From JALOPX01 sp041309605 (GTDB lineage Bacteria > Krumholzibacteriota > Krumholzibacteriia > Krumholzibacteriales > Krumholzibacteriaceae), in contig JBFYZH010000036.1 in assembly GCA_041309605.1 (NCBI GenBank), forward strand, positions 1 through 64,000: a stretch of DNA of 64,000 nt. The letters run 5' to 3'. A model generated the notes under the pieces. It did not search any database and was not told where the DNA came from. It saw only the letters and a program-made list of their open reading frames with translations. The position numbers and the translations under genes are program-made. This document shows, piece after piece, positions 17,862 through 26,931 of the stretch; the first letter of the stretch is position 1; each line of letters begins with the position of its first letter.

Positions 17862-19205
17862 ATGAAAATCGATCGTGCGATACTGAAGGTCCTTCTTCCG
17901 GTACTTGCCGTCGCCTCCGCCGCTTCCGGGGCGGGCCGGCTTGAGGCGCAGGTGCTTTCACTGGAGGAGTGCATAAGGACGGCGCTGAAAAACAATCCCG
18001 ACATACACGTGGCGGCACAGGGAGTAAAGAAGTACGAGAGCAGCCTGAAGTACAGTTATGGCAATCTTCTTCCGAATCTCTCGGCCGGTTTTTCGCGCGG
18101 GCACGTTTATTACGGGCCCTCCTCGGTCCAGTTCGATTCGCAGGGAAGACCCGTTCAGAACAGCGGGTTCGATTACGATAATTTCGCGTTCAGAATAACG
18201 TCGGATCTCGTGCTTTTCGACGGAGGCGGAAATCTCAGCCGCATCAATGCGGCCAGATTCAGCAGGGATTCCGCGATGCAGCAGTACGAGTACACCAGGG
18301 ACATGATGGCCGCGAGCGTGATAAGAGCTTACTACAACCTCGTTAGAAACAGGATGCTGCTGCATGTACAGGAAGAGAGCATGGAGCAGGCAAGACAGAA
18401 CCTCGAACGCACCGAAGCCCTGCTTGAAGTGGGCTCGGCGACAAGGGCGGACGTTCTCAAGGCGAAGGTGAGGCATTCCAATACGAGGTTGTCCATGATC
18501 GGCACCAGGAACCAGGTGGAGCTGGCCAGGGAAGATCTGCTTGCATTGCTCAACATGAAAACGGCGACGACCGTGGATGTCGATACCACCCTGGTCATAA
18601 ATATTCCCGACGAGTTCGCCCCGGGTTCGCAGATCGAATACGCGATGGAAAACAGGCCCGATCTCAAAAGCCTTCAGTACAGCATGAAATCCGCGAAATC
18701 GAGGATAAGCGACGCGCGCAGCGGCTGGTTCCCCGTCCTGGGGGCGAGTTTCGGTTACTATTGGAACGACAGGCAGATGGTGGACAACCTCAATTTCTTC
18801 AAGGAGGAGTACACCTGGAATATCACGGGATATGTAAGCCTGAACATCTTCGACCGTTTCCAGACGAGTTCCAGCCTTGCCTCCGCAAAGGCGGACTACC
18901 GGATTGCCGAATACAATCTTGAAAAAAGCAGGCTGGAGACGGTCAAGGAAATCAAGAGCCTTCAGTTCGGGATCAGGGAAGCGATGGAAAGGATCAGCGT
19001 GGCCACGGAGACGGTCGAGCAGGCCATGGAGGACGTCAGGCTCGCCGAGGAGCGTTACAGGGTGGGGGCGGGCACGATGCTCGAGACGATCGACGCCCTG
19101 ATGGCTCTTACCCAGGCCAAGGCCGACGTGATCGACGCCAAGTGCGATTATCTCGTCGGGGTCGCGGACCTCGCGAGGGCGACGGGAGAAAGAACCTTTC
19201 AATAG
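17862..19205 (+). CDS. TolC-family outer-membrane efflux protein
   Basis: Outer-membrane exit duct for an efflux or secretion pump, 447 residues. Signal peptide residues ~1-27 (ILKVLLPVLAVASAASGAGR). Two OEP repeats follow, rich in long helices: LSLEECIRTALKNNPDIHVA opens the first, and MENRPDLKSLQYSMKSAKSR opens the second. The sequence RVGAGTMLETIDALMALTQA near the end is typical of the family. It begins an operon with an ABC ATPase, a membrane-fusion adaptor and two permeases, together a MacAB-TolC-like machine. Confidence 0.93.
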   Translation: MKIDRAILKVLLPVLAVASAASGAGRLEAQVLSLEECIRTALKNNPDIHVAAQGVKKYESSLKYSYGNLLPNLSAGFSRGHVYYGPSSVQFDSQGRPVQNSGFDYDNFAFRITSDLVLFDGGGNLSRINAARFSRDSAMQQYEYTRDMMAASVIRAYYNLVRNRMLLHVQEESMEQARQNLERTEALLEVGSATRADVLKAKVRHSNTRLSMIGTRNQVELAREDLLALLNMKTATTVDVDTTLVINIPDEFAPGSQIEYAMENRPDLKSLQYSMKSAKSRISDARSGWFPVLGASFGYYWNDRQMVDNLNFFKEEYTWNITGYVSLNIFDRFQTSSSLASAKADYRIAEYNLEKSRLETVKEIKSLQFGIREAMERISVATETVEQAMEDVRLAEERYRVGAGTMLETIDALMALTQAKADVIDAKCDYLVGVADLARATGERTFQ

Positions 19206-19266
19206 CGGCCGGTTTTTCCCGGATGGAGACGGAACCCGCGGAACATCGTATGGAGGGAGTAGCCCG

Positions 19267-19950
19267 ATGTTGATCAAGGTGAAGGACGTCAAAAAGATCT
19301 ATGAAGTCGGAATTCAGAAGATCGAAGCCGTGGCGGGAGTCGATCTGGAGATATCGAAAGGCGAATATGTCGCCATAATGGGCCCTTCGGGATCGGGAAA
19401 GTCGACCTTCATGAATATCCTCGGTTGCCTCGATACTCCCACGTCGGGAGTGTACGTGCTCAACGACAAGGAAGTGAGCAACCTGAGCGACGACGAACTC
19501 GCGTACATCAGGAACAAGGAGATAGGATTCGTCTTCCAGACCTTCAATCTGCTTCCCAGAGCGTCGGCGCTCCAGAACGTCGAACTTCCGCTCATATACG
19601 CGGGCGTGCCTTCCGGTGAGAGGCGAAGGAGGGCAAGTGAAGCCCTCGAATCGGTAGGGCTGGCCGACAGGTCCGATCACAGGCCGAACGAACTGTCGGG
19701 GGGGCAGAGGCAGAGGGTCGCGATCGCAAGGGCTCTGGTCAACCGGCCTTCCATAATACTCGCCGACGAGCCTACGGGAAATCTCGACAGCGCCACCGGT
19801 GAAGAAATCATGAATATTTTCACGACGATATCCGCCGCCGGCAACACCATAATAATGGTGACCCATGAAGAGTATATCGCCGAACATTCGAAGAGAATCG
19901 TTAGGTTACTGGACGGAAGGATAGAATTAGACATGCCGGTCCGGCACTGA
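19267..19950 (+). CDS. ABC transporter ATP-binding protein, MacB/LolD type
   Basis: Cytoplasmic ATPase of the efflux system, 227 residues. Walker A GPSGSGKST at residues 39-47, Q-loop in GFVFQTFNLLPRASALQNVE, signature LSGGQRQRVAIARAL and Walker B IILADEPTGNLDSATG are all intact. The LPRASALQNVELPLIYAG segment is typical of the MacB/LolD subgroup. Unlike E. coli MacB the ATPase is a separate protein, so it must pair with one or both FtsX permeases downstream. Confidence 0.95.
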   Translation: MLIKVKDVKKIYEVGIQKIEAVAGVDLEISKGEYVAIMGPSGSGKSTFMNILGCLDTPTSGVYVLNDKEVSNLSDDELAYIRNKEIGFVFQTFNLLPRASALQNVELPLIYAGVPSGERRRRASEALESVGLADRSDHRPNELSGGQRQRVAIARALVNRPSIILADEPTGNLDSATGEEIMNIFTTISAAGNTIIMVTHEEYIAEHSKRIVRLLDGRIELDMPVRH

Positions 19951-20027
19951 GATCCGTTATGAACCGGTATTTTGATCCGCTTTGAAATAAACAAAAATGT
20001 AAAAGGGCCATTCGCCGGGGGGATTCC

Positions 20028-21248
20028 ATGAGGAAAAAGTACTGGATCGTACTGGCTGTCGTAGTAGTCATCGCCGTTCTTGTCGCCGTCAATATGAAGG
20101 CGAAGAGGGGAAAGGCGCTGACTGTCCAGACCGAGAAGGTCGAAAGACGTGATCTTTCGATGATCATTTCGGCCTCAGGAAGCATAAGGCCGAAGAGACA
20201 GGTCGACATCAGCGCCAGCACGATCGGCAAGGTGACGCGGGTCGCCGCGAAGGAAGGCGACATCGTGGAAAAGGGACAATTCCTGATCCAGATCGATCCC
20301 ATACAGCTGGAATCGGCGGTCGCGCAGTTTAACGCGTCGCTCGAAACGGCCTACGCATCGGAGAAGAGCGCCCAGGTCCAGTTGAAAAAAGCCGAGAGCG
20401 ATCTTGACAGGGCGAAAACCCTGTTTACGCGGAAACTGGTGACGGCTCAGGATGTGGAAAAGGCGCAGACGGATTACGACGTGACTCTTTCAAACCTCGA
20501 GTCGGCGAACAACCAGATCAAACAGCAGCAGGCCCTCCTCGAAAGCGCAAGACACAGCCTCAGGGAAGTGACCATAACGTCCGGCATGGACGGTATCGTG
20601 ACGAGGCTTAATGTCGAGGAGGGCGAAGTGGCCATCATGGGGACACTGAACAATCCCGGCACGGTTCTCATGTCGATCGCCGATCTGTCCACCATCGAGG
20701 CGGAGGTGGAGGTCGACGAAACCGAAGTCGTCAATATCAGGATCGGCAACAAGGCGAAGGTGACCCTCGACGCTTTTCCCGACACATCCTACGCCGGCGA
20801 AGTGACGGAGGTGGGCAACAGCCCGATCCTTTCGTCCGGCCAGCAGGGTGTGGATTTCAAGGTTGTCATAACGGTCACCGATACGATTCCGAACGTCAGG
20901 CCGGGGTTGTCCGCGGACGCCGAAATAACGGTCGCCGAGCGGGAAAAAGCCCTTAGTATCCCCATCCAGAGCCTTACCGTGAGAAGGGAAAAGGACCTGA
21001 AAGGTTACGCCGCTTCCGACACGACCCTGGGCGAAGCAGGGGAGAAGGAAATAGAGGGAGTCTTCATAGTCGACAAGGACAAGGCTCTTTTCAAACCGGC
21101 CGGGATCGGGATATCGAGCCAGAAGCACTTCGAAGTGTTGTCGGGACTGGAGGGGGACGAGGAAGTCGTGAGCGGCAATTTCAGGGCGATAAGGGATCTC
21201 AAGGACGGCCAGAGGGTCAGGGTGGAAAAGAAGGCGTCGAAAAAATAA
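20028..21248 (+). CDS. HlyD/MacA-family periplasmic adaptor
   Basis: Membrane-fusion protein joining the inner-membrane ABC complex to the TolC-like duct, 406 residues. An N-terminal signal anchor (YWIVLAVVVVIAVLVAVNMK) is followed by a lipoyl half-motif (STIGKVTRVAAKEGDIVEKG), a coiled-coil hairpin (about residues 100-185, e.g. VQLKKAESDLDRAKTLFTRK), the second lipoyl half (ITSGMDGIVTRLNVEEGEVA) and beta-barrel and membrane-proximal domains. Its place between the ATPase and permeases matches macA-macB type operons. Confidence 0.94.
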   Translation: MRKKYWIVLAVVVVIAVLVAVNMKAKRGKALTVQTEKVERRDLSMIISASGSIRPKRQVDISASTIGKVTRVAAKEGDIVEKGQFLIQIDPIQLESAVAQFNASLETAYASEKSAQVQLKKAESDLDRAKTLFTRKLVTAQDVEKAQTDYDVTLSNLESANNQIKQQQALLESARHSLREVTITSGMDGIVTRLNVEEGEVAIMGTLNNPGTVLMSIADLSTIEAEVEVDETEVVNIRIGNKAKVTLDAFPDTSYAGEVTEVGNSPILSSGQQGVDFKVVITVTDTIPNVRPGLSADAEITVAEREKALSIPIQSLTVRREKDLKGYAASDTTLGEAGEKEIEGVFIVDKDKALFKPAGIGISSQKHFEVLSGLEGDEEVVSGNFRAIRDLKDGQRVRVEKKASKK

Positions 21249-21288
21249 TGGACCTGTCGGCGGGCCCGGCGCCCGGGATGTGCACGAT

Positions 21289-22518
21289 ATGCTCATTTTC
21301 CAGGGAATCCGCATAGCGCTCGGCGCATTGAGGGAGAACAAGCTCAGGACCTTTCTCACGCTTCTCGGCAACATCGTGGGGACGATGTCGGTGATAGCCG
21401 TCGTGTCGTTGATCGGGGGAGTGGACGATTACGTTAAGGAAGAGGTGGCGGGGGAGGGAAGCAACGTATTCTCCATCGAGAGGATCAACTTCTTCGAGGC
21501 GATAACGGACCTCGACGCCTTTCTCGAGGCCCTGGCGAGAAATCCCGTCATACGGCTGAAGGACGTCGAATACCTCAGGGAATGGGTGCCTTCAGCCTCC
21601 TTTATCGGCGCCGCGCAGGAATCCAGCGACAATGTCGTATTTCTCGACAAGGAGGCCGAGAACATAGGGATCAGGGGGCGATCCGACGAATACCCGATGA
21701 TAGAGAAGGCGGAGCTTCATACGGGCAGGCATATTTCCCGCCTGGAAGACAACACGAGCGCCGCCGTGACGGTACTGGGATGGGATCTCTATGAACTCCT
21801 CTTCGGCAGTTCCGATCCCATCGGAAAGAGGATCAAGATCGGGAGGAAACATTACAGCGTGATCGGTGTCGTGAAGGACCAGGGGACGGTTTTCGGCGAA
21901 TCGAGGAACAGGTTCGCGTACATACCGATAAACACCTTCCTGAAACAGTACGGTTCGAGGGCGTCGATAGAGATCAAGATAAAGGCGGCCGACATCGAAC
22001 TTCTGGGCCAGGCCGTCGACGAGGCGACGATGGCGATGCGGATTCGCCATGGCCTGAAACCGTCGGAGAGCGACGATTTCAGCGTCATAACGTCGCAAAA
22101 CCTCATATCGCTCTGGGAAAAGATTTCCTCCTCGATTTTCAAGGCCCTGGTATTCATAGTGTCGATAGCCCTCGTCGTGGGGGGGGTCGTACTCATGAAT
22201 GTCATGCTTGTCTCGGTGACGGAGAGGACCAGGGAGGTGGGCTTGAGAAAGGCCCTCGGCGCCAGAAAATCGAACATCATCTGGCAGTTCATCGTCGAAT
22301 CGATAACGCTGTCCCTTGTCGGCGGCGTCATCGGGATCGTCATAGGGTTCACCATCGCGGCGATAATATCGATGGTCTCTCCGCTTCCATACGTGATCGC
22401 GCCATGGTCGATCGCGGCGGGACTGGCAGTGACGTTTCTTATCGGGCTTATCTTCGGGACGTATCCCGCCAGCAAGGCGGCGAATCTCGATCCCGTGGTC
22501 GCCCTCCACCATGAGTAG
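21289..22518 (+). CDS. ABC transporter permease, MacB/FtsX type (first)
   Basis: Inner-membrane permease of the MacB family, 409 residues from ATG 21289 (GTG 21280 would add three). Four membrane helices are expected: one near the N-terminus (FLTLLGNIVGTMSVIAVVSL), then a large periplasmic MacB_PCD domain (about residues 45-270), then three helices in the C-terminal FtsX domain (VFIVSIALVVGGVVLMNVML, the family ERTREVGLRKALGARK, and LVGGVIGIVIGFTIAAIISM). It overlaps the next permease gene by 8 bases. The two permeases probably form a heterodimer. Confidence 0.93.
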   Translation: MLIFQGIRIALGALRENKLRTFLTLLGNIVGTMSVIAVVSLIGGVDDYVKEEVAGEGSNVFSIERINFFEAITDLDAFLEALARNPVIRLKDVEYLREWVPSASFIGAAQESSDNVVFLDKEAENIGIRGRSDEYPMIEKAELHTGRHISRLEDNTSAAVTVLGWDLYELLFGSSDPIGKRIKIGRKHYSVIGVVKDQGTVFGESRNRFAYIPINTFLKQYGSRASIEIKIKAADIELLGQAVDEATMAMRIRHGLKPSESDDFSVITSQNLISLWEKISSSIFKALVFIVSIALVVGGVVLMNVMLVSVTERTREVGLRKALGARKSNIIWQFIVESITLSLVGGVIGIVIGFTIAAIISMVSPLPYVIAPWSIAAGLAVTFLIGLIFGTYPASKAANLDPVVALHHE

Positions 22519-23821
22519 GTCGTGGGAAATGACGGAAAGAGAAAAAACGCCCGCCGCCCCCGGCGGGGAAAACGACGGACGGGACAAGGGGCAGGTCTGG
22601 GCCGAGAATTTCAAGCAGGCGCTGGACGTTATCAGGACGCACAAGATGAGATCGAGCCTCCTGATCGTCGGAGTCGCCATCGGCGTGACGACGGTTCTCG
22701 CCATGGTCACCGTGATGTCGGGGCTGAGCGTAAGGGTCCAGCAGGACATAGTATCGGCCAACAAGCCGTACCTTTTCATCTCCAGGTTCGATCCTTTCGG
22801 CAGTGAGGAGGATAGAAGGGACCAGTTCCGCAGAAAACAGCTTACCGCCGAGGATGCCGACGCGATGAGGAAGCAGTGTAAATCGGTCGAGATGGTCGAT
22901 CTCGAGATAGACCCGGGCGGTCAGATGAGGGTGCTCAGGTACGAGGCGGAACGGACGAACCTGATACAGGTGGTCGGCACGTCGGAAAATTTCGGTTCGA
23001 TGTACAGTATCCAGATCGGGGAAGGAAGGTTTTTCACCGGATTCGAACTGGAGAGAAGCAGGAGGGTCGTCGTTCTGGGATACGGGCCGGCGAAGGATCT
23101 GTTCCCGAACCGAGATCCGGTCGGAAAAAGGATAAGAATCGGTAATTACGAATATGAAGTCGTCGGGGCCATGAAATCGCGCGAGCACATCATGGGGAGC
23201 ATCGGCGACAATTTCGCATGCGTTCCATATACGACCTTCGAGAAGGATATGTCCGGAGAGTACGACGATTACCAGATCGGCGTGACCGTAAAACCCGAAT
23301 TTACGCTGGAGGAGGGGAAGGAGGAGGTGACCGCCCTGATGCGAGCGAGAAGGAAGGTCGCCCCAGGCGACGAGAGCGACTTCCACGTGACCACCTCGGA
23401 GGCTTTCAGGGATCTTCTGGCCAATGTCACCAGGAATATCGGATTGATACTCGTGGTGATATCGTCCATAGGCCTTATGGTCGGCGGCATAGGCGTGATG
23501 AATATCATGTTGATCTCGGTGACCGAAAGGACCAGGGAGGTCGGGATCCGGATGGCCATGGGAGCGAGAAGAAGCGATATTCTCCAGCAGTTCCTTGTCG
23601 AGGCCGCCACGCTCACCGGCACCGGAGGGCTTATCGGCATAGTTCTTGGCCTGATCGCCGCCAGGGGAGTGGCGCACCTGATCAAGTTCCCCTATTCGGT
23701 TCCCGTCATATGGATAATCGTCGCTTTTGTCTTTTCCGCCTCGATAGGGCTGATATTCGGGATGTACCCGGCCAACAGGGCCGCGCGCATGGACCCGATA
23801 AAGGCTCTTCACTACGAGTGA
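22511..23821 (+). CDS. ABC transporter permease, MacB/FtsX type (second)
   Basis: Second MacB-type permease, 436 residues, related to but clearly distinct from the first. It has a ~40-residue charged N-terminal extension before the first helix (IVGVAIGVTTVLAMVTVMSG). The MacB_PCD periplasmic domain and FtsX helices follow, with SIGLMVGGIGVMNIMLISVT and ERTREVGIRMAMGARRSDIL. ATG 22511 lies inside the end of the preceding gene, indicating translational coupling. The substrate of the pump (drug, peptide, lipid or lipoprotein) cannot be told from sequence. Confidence 0.93.
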   Translation: MSRSWEMTEREKTPAAPGGENDGRDKGQVWAENFKQALDVIRTHKMRSSLLIVGVAIGVTTVLAMVTVMSGLSVRVQQDIVSANKPYLFISRFDPFGSEEDRRDQFRRKQLTAEDADAMRKQCKSVEMVDLEIDPGGQMRVLRYEAERTNLIQVVGTSENFGSMYSIQIGEGRFFTGFELERSRRVVVLGYGPAKDLFPNRDPVGKRIRIGNYEYEVVGAMKSREHIMGSIGDNFACVPYTTFEKDMSGEYDDYQIGVTVKPEFTLEEGKEEVTALMRARRKVAPGDESDFHVTTSEAFRDLLANVTRNIGLILVVISSIGLMVGGIGVMNIMLISVTERTREVGIRMAMGARRSDILQQFLVEAATLTGTGGLIGIVLGLIAARGVAHLIKFPYSVPVIWIIVAFVFSASIGLIFGMYPANRAARMDPIKALHYE

Positions 23822-23956
23822 CCGGGATCCCTTCACGGCAGCGTCCCACGGCCGGCAATATGCGATCTTCAGGCGATCCCGGAACCGTCCCCGGACAAAC
23901 GCGCGCCCTTATTCTCCGTCTGCCGGCGGAGCGTTTGACCGGGGGATCGTAAATTG

Positions 23957-23985
23957 TTGCCTCCGTGTCCGCGGGAGTCTATACT
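23957..23985 (+). promoter_or_regulatory. probable promoter for GWxTD gene at 24006
   Basis: TTGCCT (23957-23962) and TATACT (23980-23985) have a 17-base spacer. The start would be near 23992, giving a leader of only about 14 bases that still contains GGGAGGT at 23994-24000. Confidence 0.5.
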
Positions 23986-24005
23986 TCGGTCAAGGGAGGT
24001 CTGAA

Positions 24006-25361
24006 ATGCTCTGTAATGATTCCGCCAGGCCCCGCCTGCCGGGCCGCATCCTGTTCCTGTCGATGACGATTCCCGTCCTTGTTTTAGCGGCGATCCCCTC
24101 CTCTATTCGCGGACAGTTGAGAATGCACTCCGCGGACACTCCCTTCGAACTCTCGGTCAGCCAGAAGATCGACGGCGAAGAAGGCCGGACGATAGTCGTG
24201 CATGCCGCGATCGATCACAGAAGCCTCGTTTTCCTCAGGAAAGCCGGCAACTACCAGGCGCGTTACCGTGTCTACATAGATCTCGGAAGGGAGATGCGCG
24301 GCCTGCCCCGGGGGGACGTGTGGGAGGAGACTGTCTCGGTCGGCTCGTATGAAGAGACCCGTTCTTCGAACCTCAAATCGGTCATTAAACGATCCTTCCG
24401 GGCCGAACCGGGCGAATACAGGGTCAAGGTGATCATCGAGGTGCTCGACGCGTCACGAAGGTTTGAAAGGGAAAGCAGGATAAGGATCGCCGAGGCCGGC
24501 AGCGGGAAGATCCAGCTTTCGACGCCGGTGTTCTACATACCGGAAAAAGACAGGTCGGCCGAGAAACCGCCCGCGGGTGAACTGGTTTTTTCGATATGCC
24601 GGCCGCCTTCCGATAACGGGTTCCAGTCGCTCCCCGGGGGTGTATTCCTCGATTTCAGATCATGGATGAGGATTTATTTCGAAACGATTTTCCCCCCGGG
24701 GGACGATATGGCGGCCGGATGCGTTATAAGCGCGAAAATAACCGATTCCAGGGGCCGGACCGTGACTTACAACAGGCAGAGGGTCGCCGCGCCCGCCCCT
24801 GGGCAACCGGGATACTGCATCGACCTGAACGTCGATCGCCTTCCGATCGGTTTCTACAATCTGTCACTGGTCGCCGAGGTCCCGGGGTCGGATACAAGGA
24901 CTTCGGCGCAGGAGCCTTTCGTCATCCTGCTTAACGGCGGGATGCTCAGCGAACATTTTACCGTCCTGATGGAGCTTCTGTCGATCGTGGCGGAAAAGGA
25001 GGACCTGGCCGATCTGGAAAACGCGGGACCGGAAATGCGCGAGGACCGGTGGTACGCATTCTGGAAGAAAAGAGATCCGACCCGGACCACCGGACTTAAC
25101 GAAGGGTTGAGCGAGTTTCTCAGACGCCTCAAGTATGCGCTCGGAACCTTCTCCAGAACCCGTCCCGGCTGGGAAACCGATATGGGCAGGGTATTCATCC
25201 GGAATGGAAATCCGGACAGGATAACGGACCGTTCGGGGAATCAGTTCGCCATGGGCAGCGAGTATCAATTATGGTATTACGACTCGCTGGGCCTGGTCTA
25301 TATCTTCCAGAACACGATGGGGGGCGGAGAGTATCGTCTACTCGACACGCAGATGTATTGA
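24006..25361 (+). CDS. GWxTD domain-containing secreted protein (copy 2)
   Basis: Exported protein, 451 residues, function unknown. Start ATG 24006 with GGGAGGT five bases upstream. Signal segment: LPGRILFLSMTIPVLVLAAI, about residues 16-35. The N-terminal part is beta-rich; the C-terminal ~130 residues form the GWxTD domain with an intact motif (PGWETDMGRVFIRNGNPDRI) and YQLWYYDSLGLVYIFQNTM. This differs from the copy at 13538, where the tryptophan is lost. It is followed 22 bases later by a peptide-transporter gene cluster and may share its transcript. Confidence 0.85.
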   Translation: MLCNDSARPRLPGRILFLSMTIPVLVLAAIPSSIRGQLRMHSADTPFELSVSQKIDGEEGRTIVVHAAIDHRSLVFLRKAGNYQARYRVYIDLGREMRGLPRGDVWEETVSVGSYEETRSSNLKSVIKRSFRAEPGEYRVKVIIEVLDASRRFERESRIRIAEAGSGKIQLSTPVFYIPEKDRSAEKPPAGELVFSICRPPSDNGFQSLPGGVFLDFRSWMRIYFETIFPPGDDMAAGCVISAKITDSRGRTVTYNRQRVAAPAPGQPGYCIDLNVDRLPIGFYNLSLVAEVPGSDTRTSAQEPFVILLNGGMLSEHFTVLMELLSIVAEKEDLADLENAGPEMREDRWYAFWKKRDPTRTTGLNEGLSEFLRRLKYALGTFSRTRPGWETDMGRVFIRNGNPDRITDRSGNQFAMGSEYQLWYYDSLGLVYIFQNTMGGGEYRLLDTQMY

Positions 25362-25383
25362 CGCGTTTCGCGGCCGGTGGATT

Positions 25384-26925
25384 GTGCCGTCGATCCTTCT
25401 GATCCTTTCGATCATCATGCAGTCCTGTACGGGCGAGGAGAAAAGGCCCGTCCTCAGAATCGCCTTCCAGACGGAACCGACGACGGCCGATCCGGCGTAC
25501 GCGGTGGATTATTCGTCGGGCGCGCTGGCATCGCTTACCCACTCCAATCTTGTGCGGTTCGACGACAGCGGAAAGATATCCCCCGATCTCGCCGTTTCCT
25601 GGACAGTGACCGCCGACGCTCTCACATATGTATTTACTCTCGGATCGACGGGATTTTCCGACGGAACGCCCCTGACGGCCGGAGACGTCGTCCTGTCCTT
25701 CAAACGGCTTCTGGACCCGGCGACCCTGTCGCCGCGCTGGTGGGTTCTTGAACCGCTGCGCGGAGCGGCCTGCTTTCATGAAGGCGGGCCATTCGACGGG
25801 AACTGCGTTCTCGCCCCCGACGATGTGACCGTGGTGATAAATCTCGAAAAACCGACCGCCCATTTCCTGAGTCTTCTGTCGATGCCCGCCGCCGCCGTGG
25901 TAAACAACCGCGAAACGGCAAGGCTGGGGAAGGACTATGGAAGGGATCCGGCCGGAAGCGGTCCGTGGACGATCTCGGAGTGGAACGAAGGAGAGGCGAT
26001 AATCCTCGAACGTAACGTTTACAGCGGCGACAAAGGCGGGAATATCGAGGGGATAACGCTTAGGATCATACCGGAAACGATGACCGCAATAGCGGAATTC
26101 GAGGTCGGCGGACTCGATATCCTCGAGATACCGAGAACCGAACTGGAGATGTGGAAAACGGCGGGTGTGAACCTGCTCAGGCAGGAGGAACTACGGACGT
26201 CCTACATCGGCCTGAACAACAGGAAGGAGCCCTTCACGGACGTCCGGGTGCGAAGGGCCCTCAACCACGCGGTCGACGTAGAGACGATCATCGCGAAGAT
26301 ACTTTTCGGAGCGGGCACAAGGTCGCGCGGGAGTGTTCCTCCGGTACTCAGGGATAGCGCGGCCGGACCGGATCTCTATCCCTACGACCCCGGGAAAGCC
26401 CGGGCCCTTCTTGCCGAAGCGGGATATCCCGGCGGATTCGACATGGAGATCTGGCAGCGGGAAAATCCCGAGGCCGGCCGGATACTCGAAGCCGTGCAGG
26501 CGTATCTCGCGAGAGTCGGCGTGAGGGCGAAGATAGTGACGAGGGAATGGAGCGCCTTCAAGCAGGCGGTCGACCAGGGTACTCCGGACGCCTTCTATCT
26601 CGACTGGATCGCGGATTATCCGGACGCCGAGAACTTTCTTCGGCCCCTTTTCCATTCGTCCAACGCCGGTGGTGGGGGAAACAGGGCCGCCTACGGCGAC
26701 GCCGGCGTGGACTCGATGCTCGTGCTGGCCTCGATGACCCGCGATGTGGAGCAGCGGACGCGGTTGTACGGGACGATCGAGGAAAAGGTCTATGCCGACG
26801 CCCCGTGGATATTTCTCTGGTTTCCGGTCAGGTACGAGGTGGTTTCTCCGGATCTGGAGGGGTACAGGATGCCCGTCATCCAGACCAGTGTCAAGTTTAC
26901 TGAGGTCTCGTTTCGCGAGAGGTAG
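25384..26925 (+). CDS. peptide ABC transporter substrate-binding lipoprotein (SBP_bac_5)
   Basis: Captures oligopeptides or similar ligands outside the inner membrane; 513 residues. GTG 25384 opens a short lipoprotein signal with lipobox IMQSC (Cys at residue 15). The family-5 solute-binding fold follows, with DLAVSWTVTADALTYVFTLG, FSDGTPLTAGDVVLSFKRLL, AGSGPWTISEWNEGEAIILE and FTDVRVRRALNHAVD. It heads a cluster with two permeases (26932, 27864) and an NlpC/P60 peptidase (28822). No DppD/DppF ATPase follows. Confidence 0.92.
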   Translation: MPSILLILSIIMQSCTGEEKRPVLRIAFQTEPTTADPAYAVDYSSGALASLTHSNLVRFDDSGKISPDLAVSWTVTADALTYVFTLGSTGFSDGTPLTAGDVVLSFKRLLDPATLSPRWWVLEPLRGAACFHEGGPFDGNCVLAPDDVTVVINLEKPTAHFLSLLSMPAAAVVNNRETARLGKDYGRDPAGSGPWTISEWNEGEAIILERNVYSGDKGGNIEGITLRIIPETMTAIAEFEVGGLDILEIPRTELEMWKTAGVNLLRQEELRTSYIGLNNRKEPFTDVRVRRALNHAVDVETIIAKILFGAGTRSRGSVPPVLRDSAAGPDLYPYDPGKARALLAEAGYPGGFDMEIWQRENPEAGRILEAVQAYLARVGVRAKIVTREWSAFKQAVDQGTPDAFYLDWIADYPDAENFLRPLFHSSNAGGGGNRAAYGDAGVDSMLVLASMTRDVEQRTRLYGTIEEKVYADAPWIFLWFPVRYEVVSPDLEGYRMPVIQTSVKFTEVSFRER

Positions 26926-26931
26926 GCCGGA

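Noticed and set aside
22448..23836. Long minus-strand open frame opposite the second MacB permease
   Set aside because: It mirrors a well-recognised gene; GC-rich codon use leaves the opposite strand open. No domain or ribosome site supports it.
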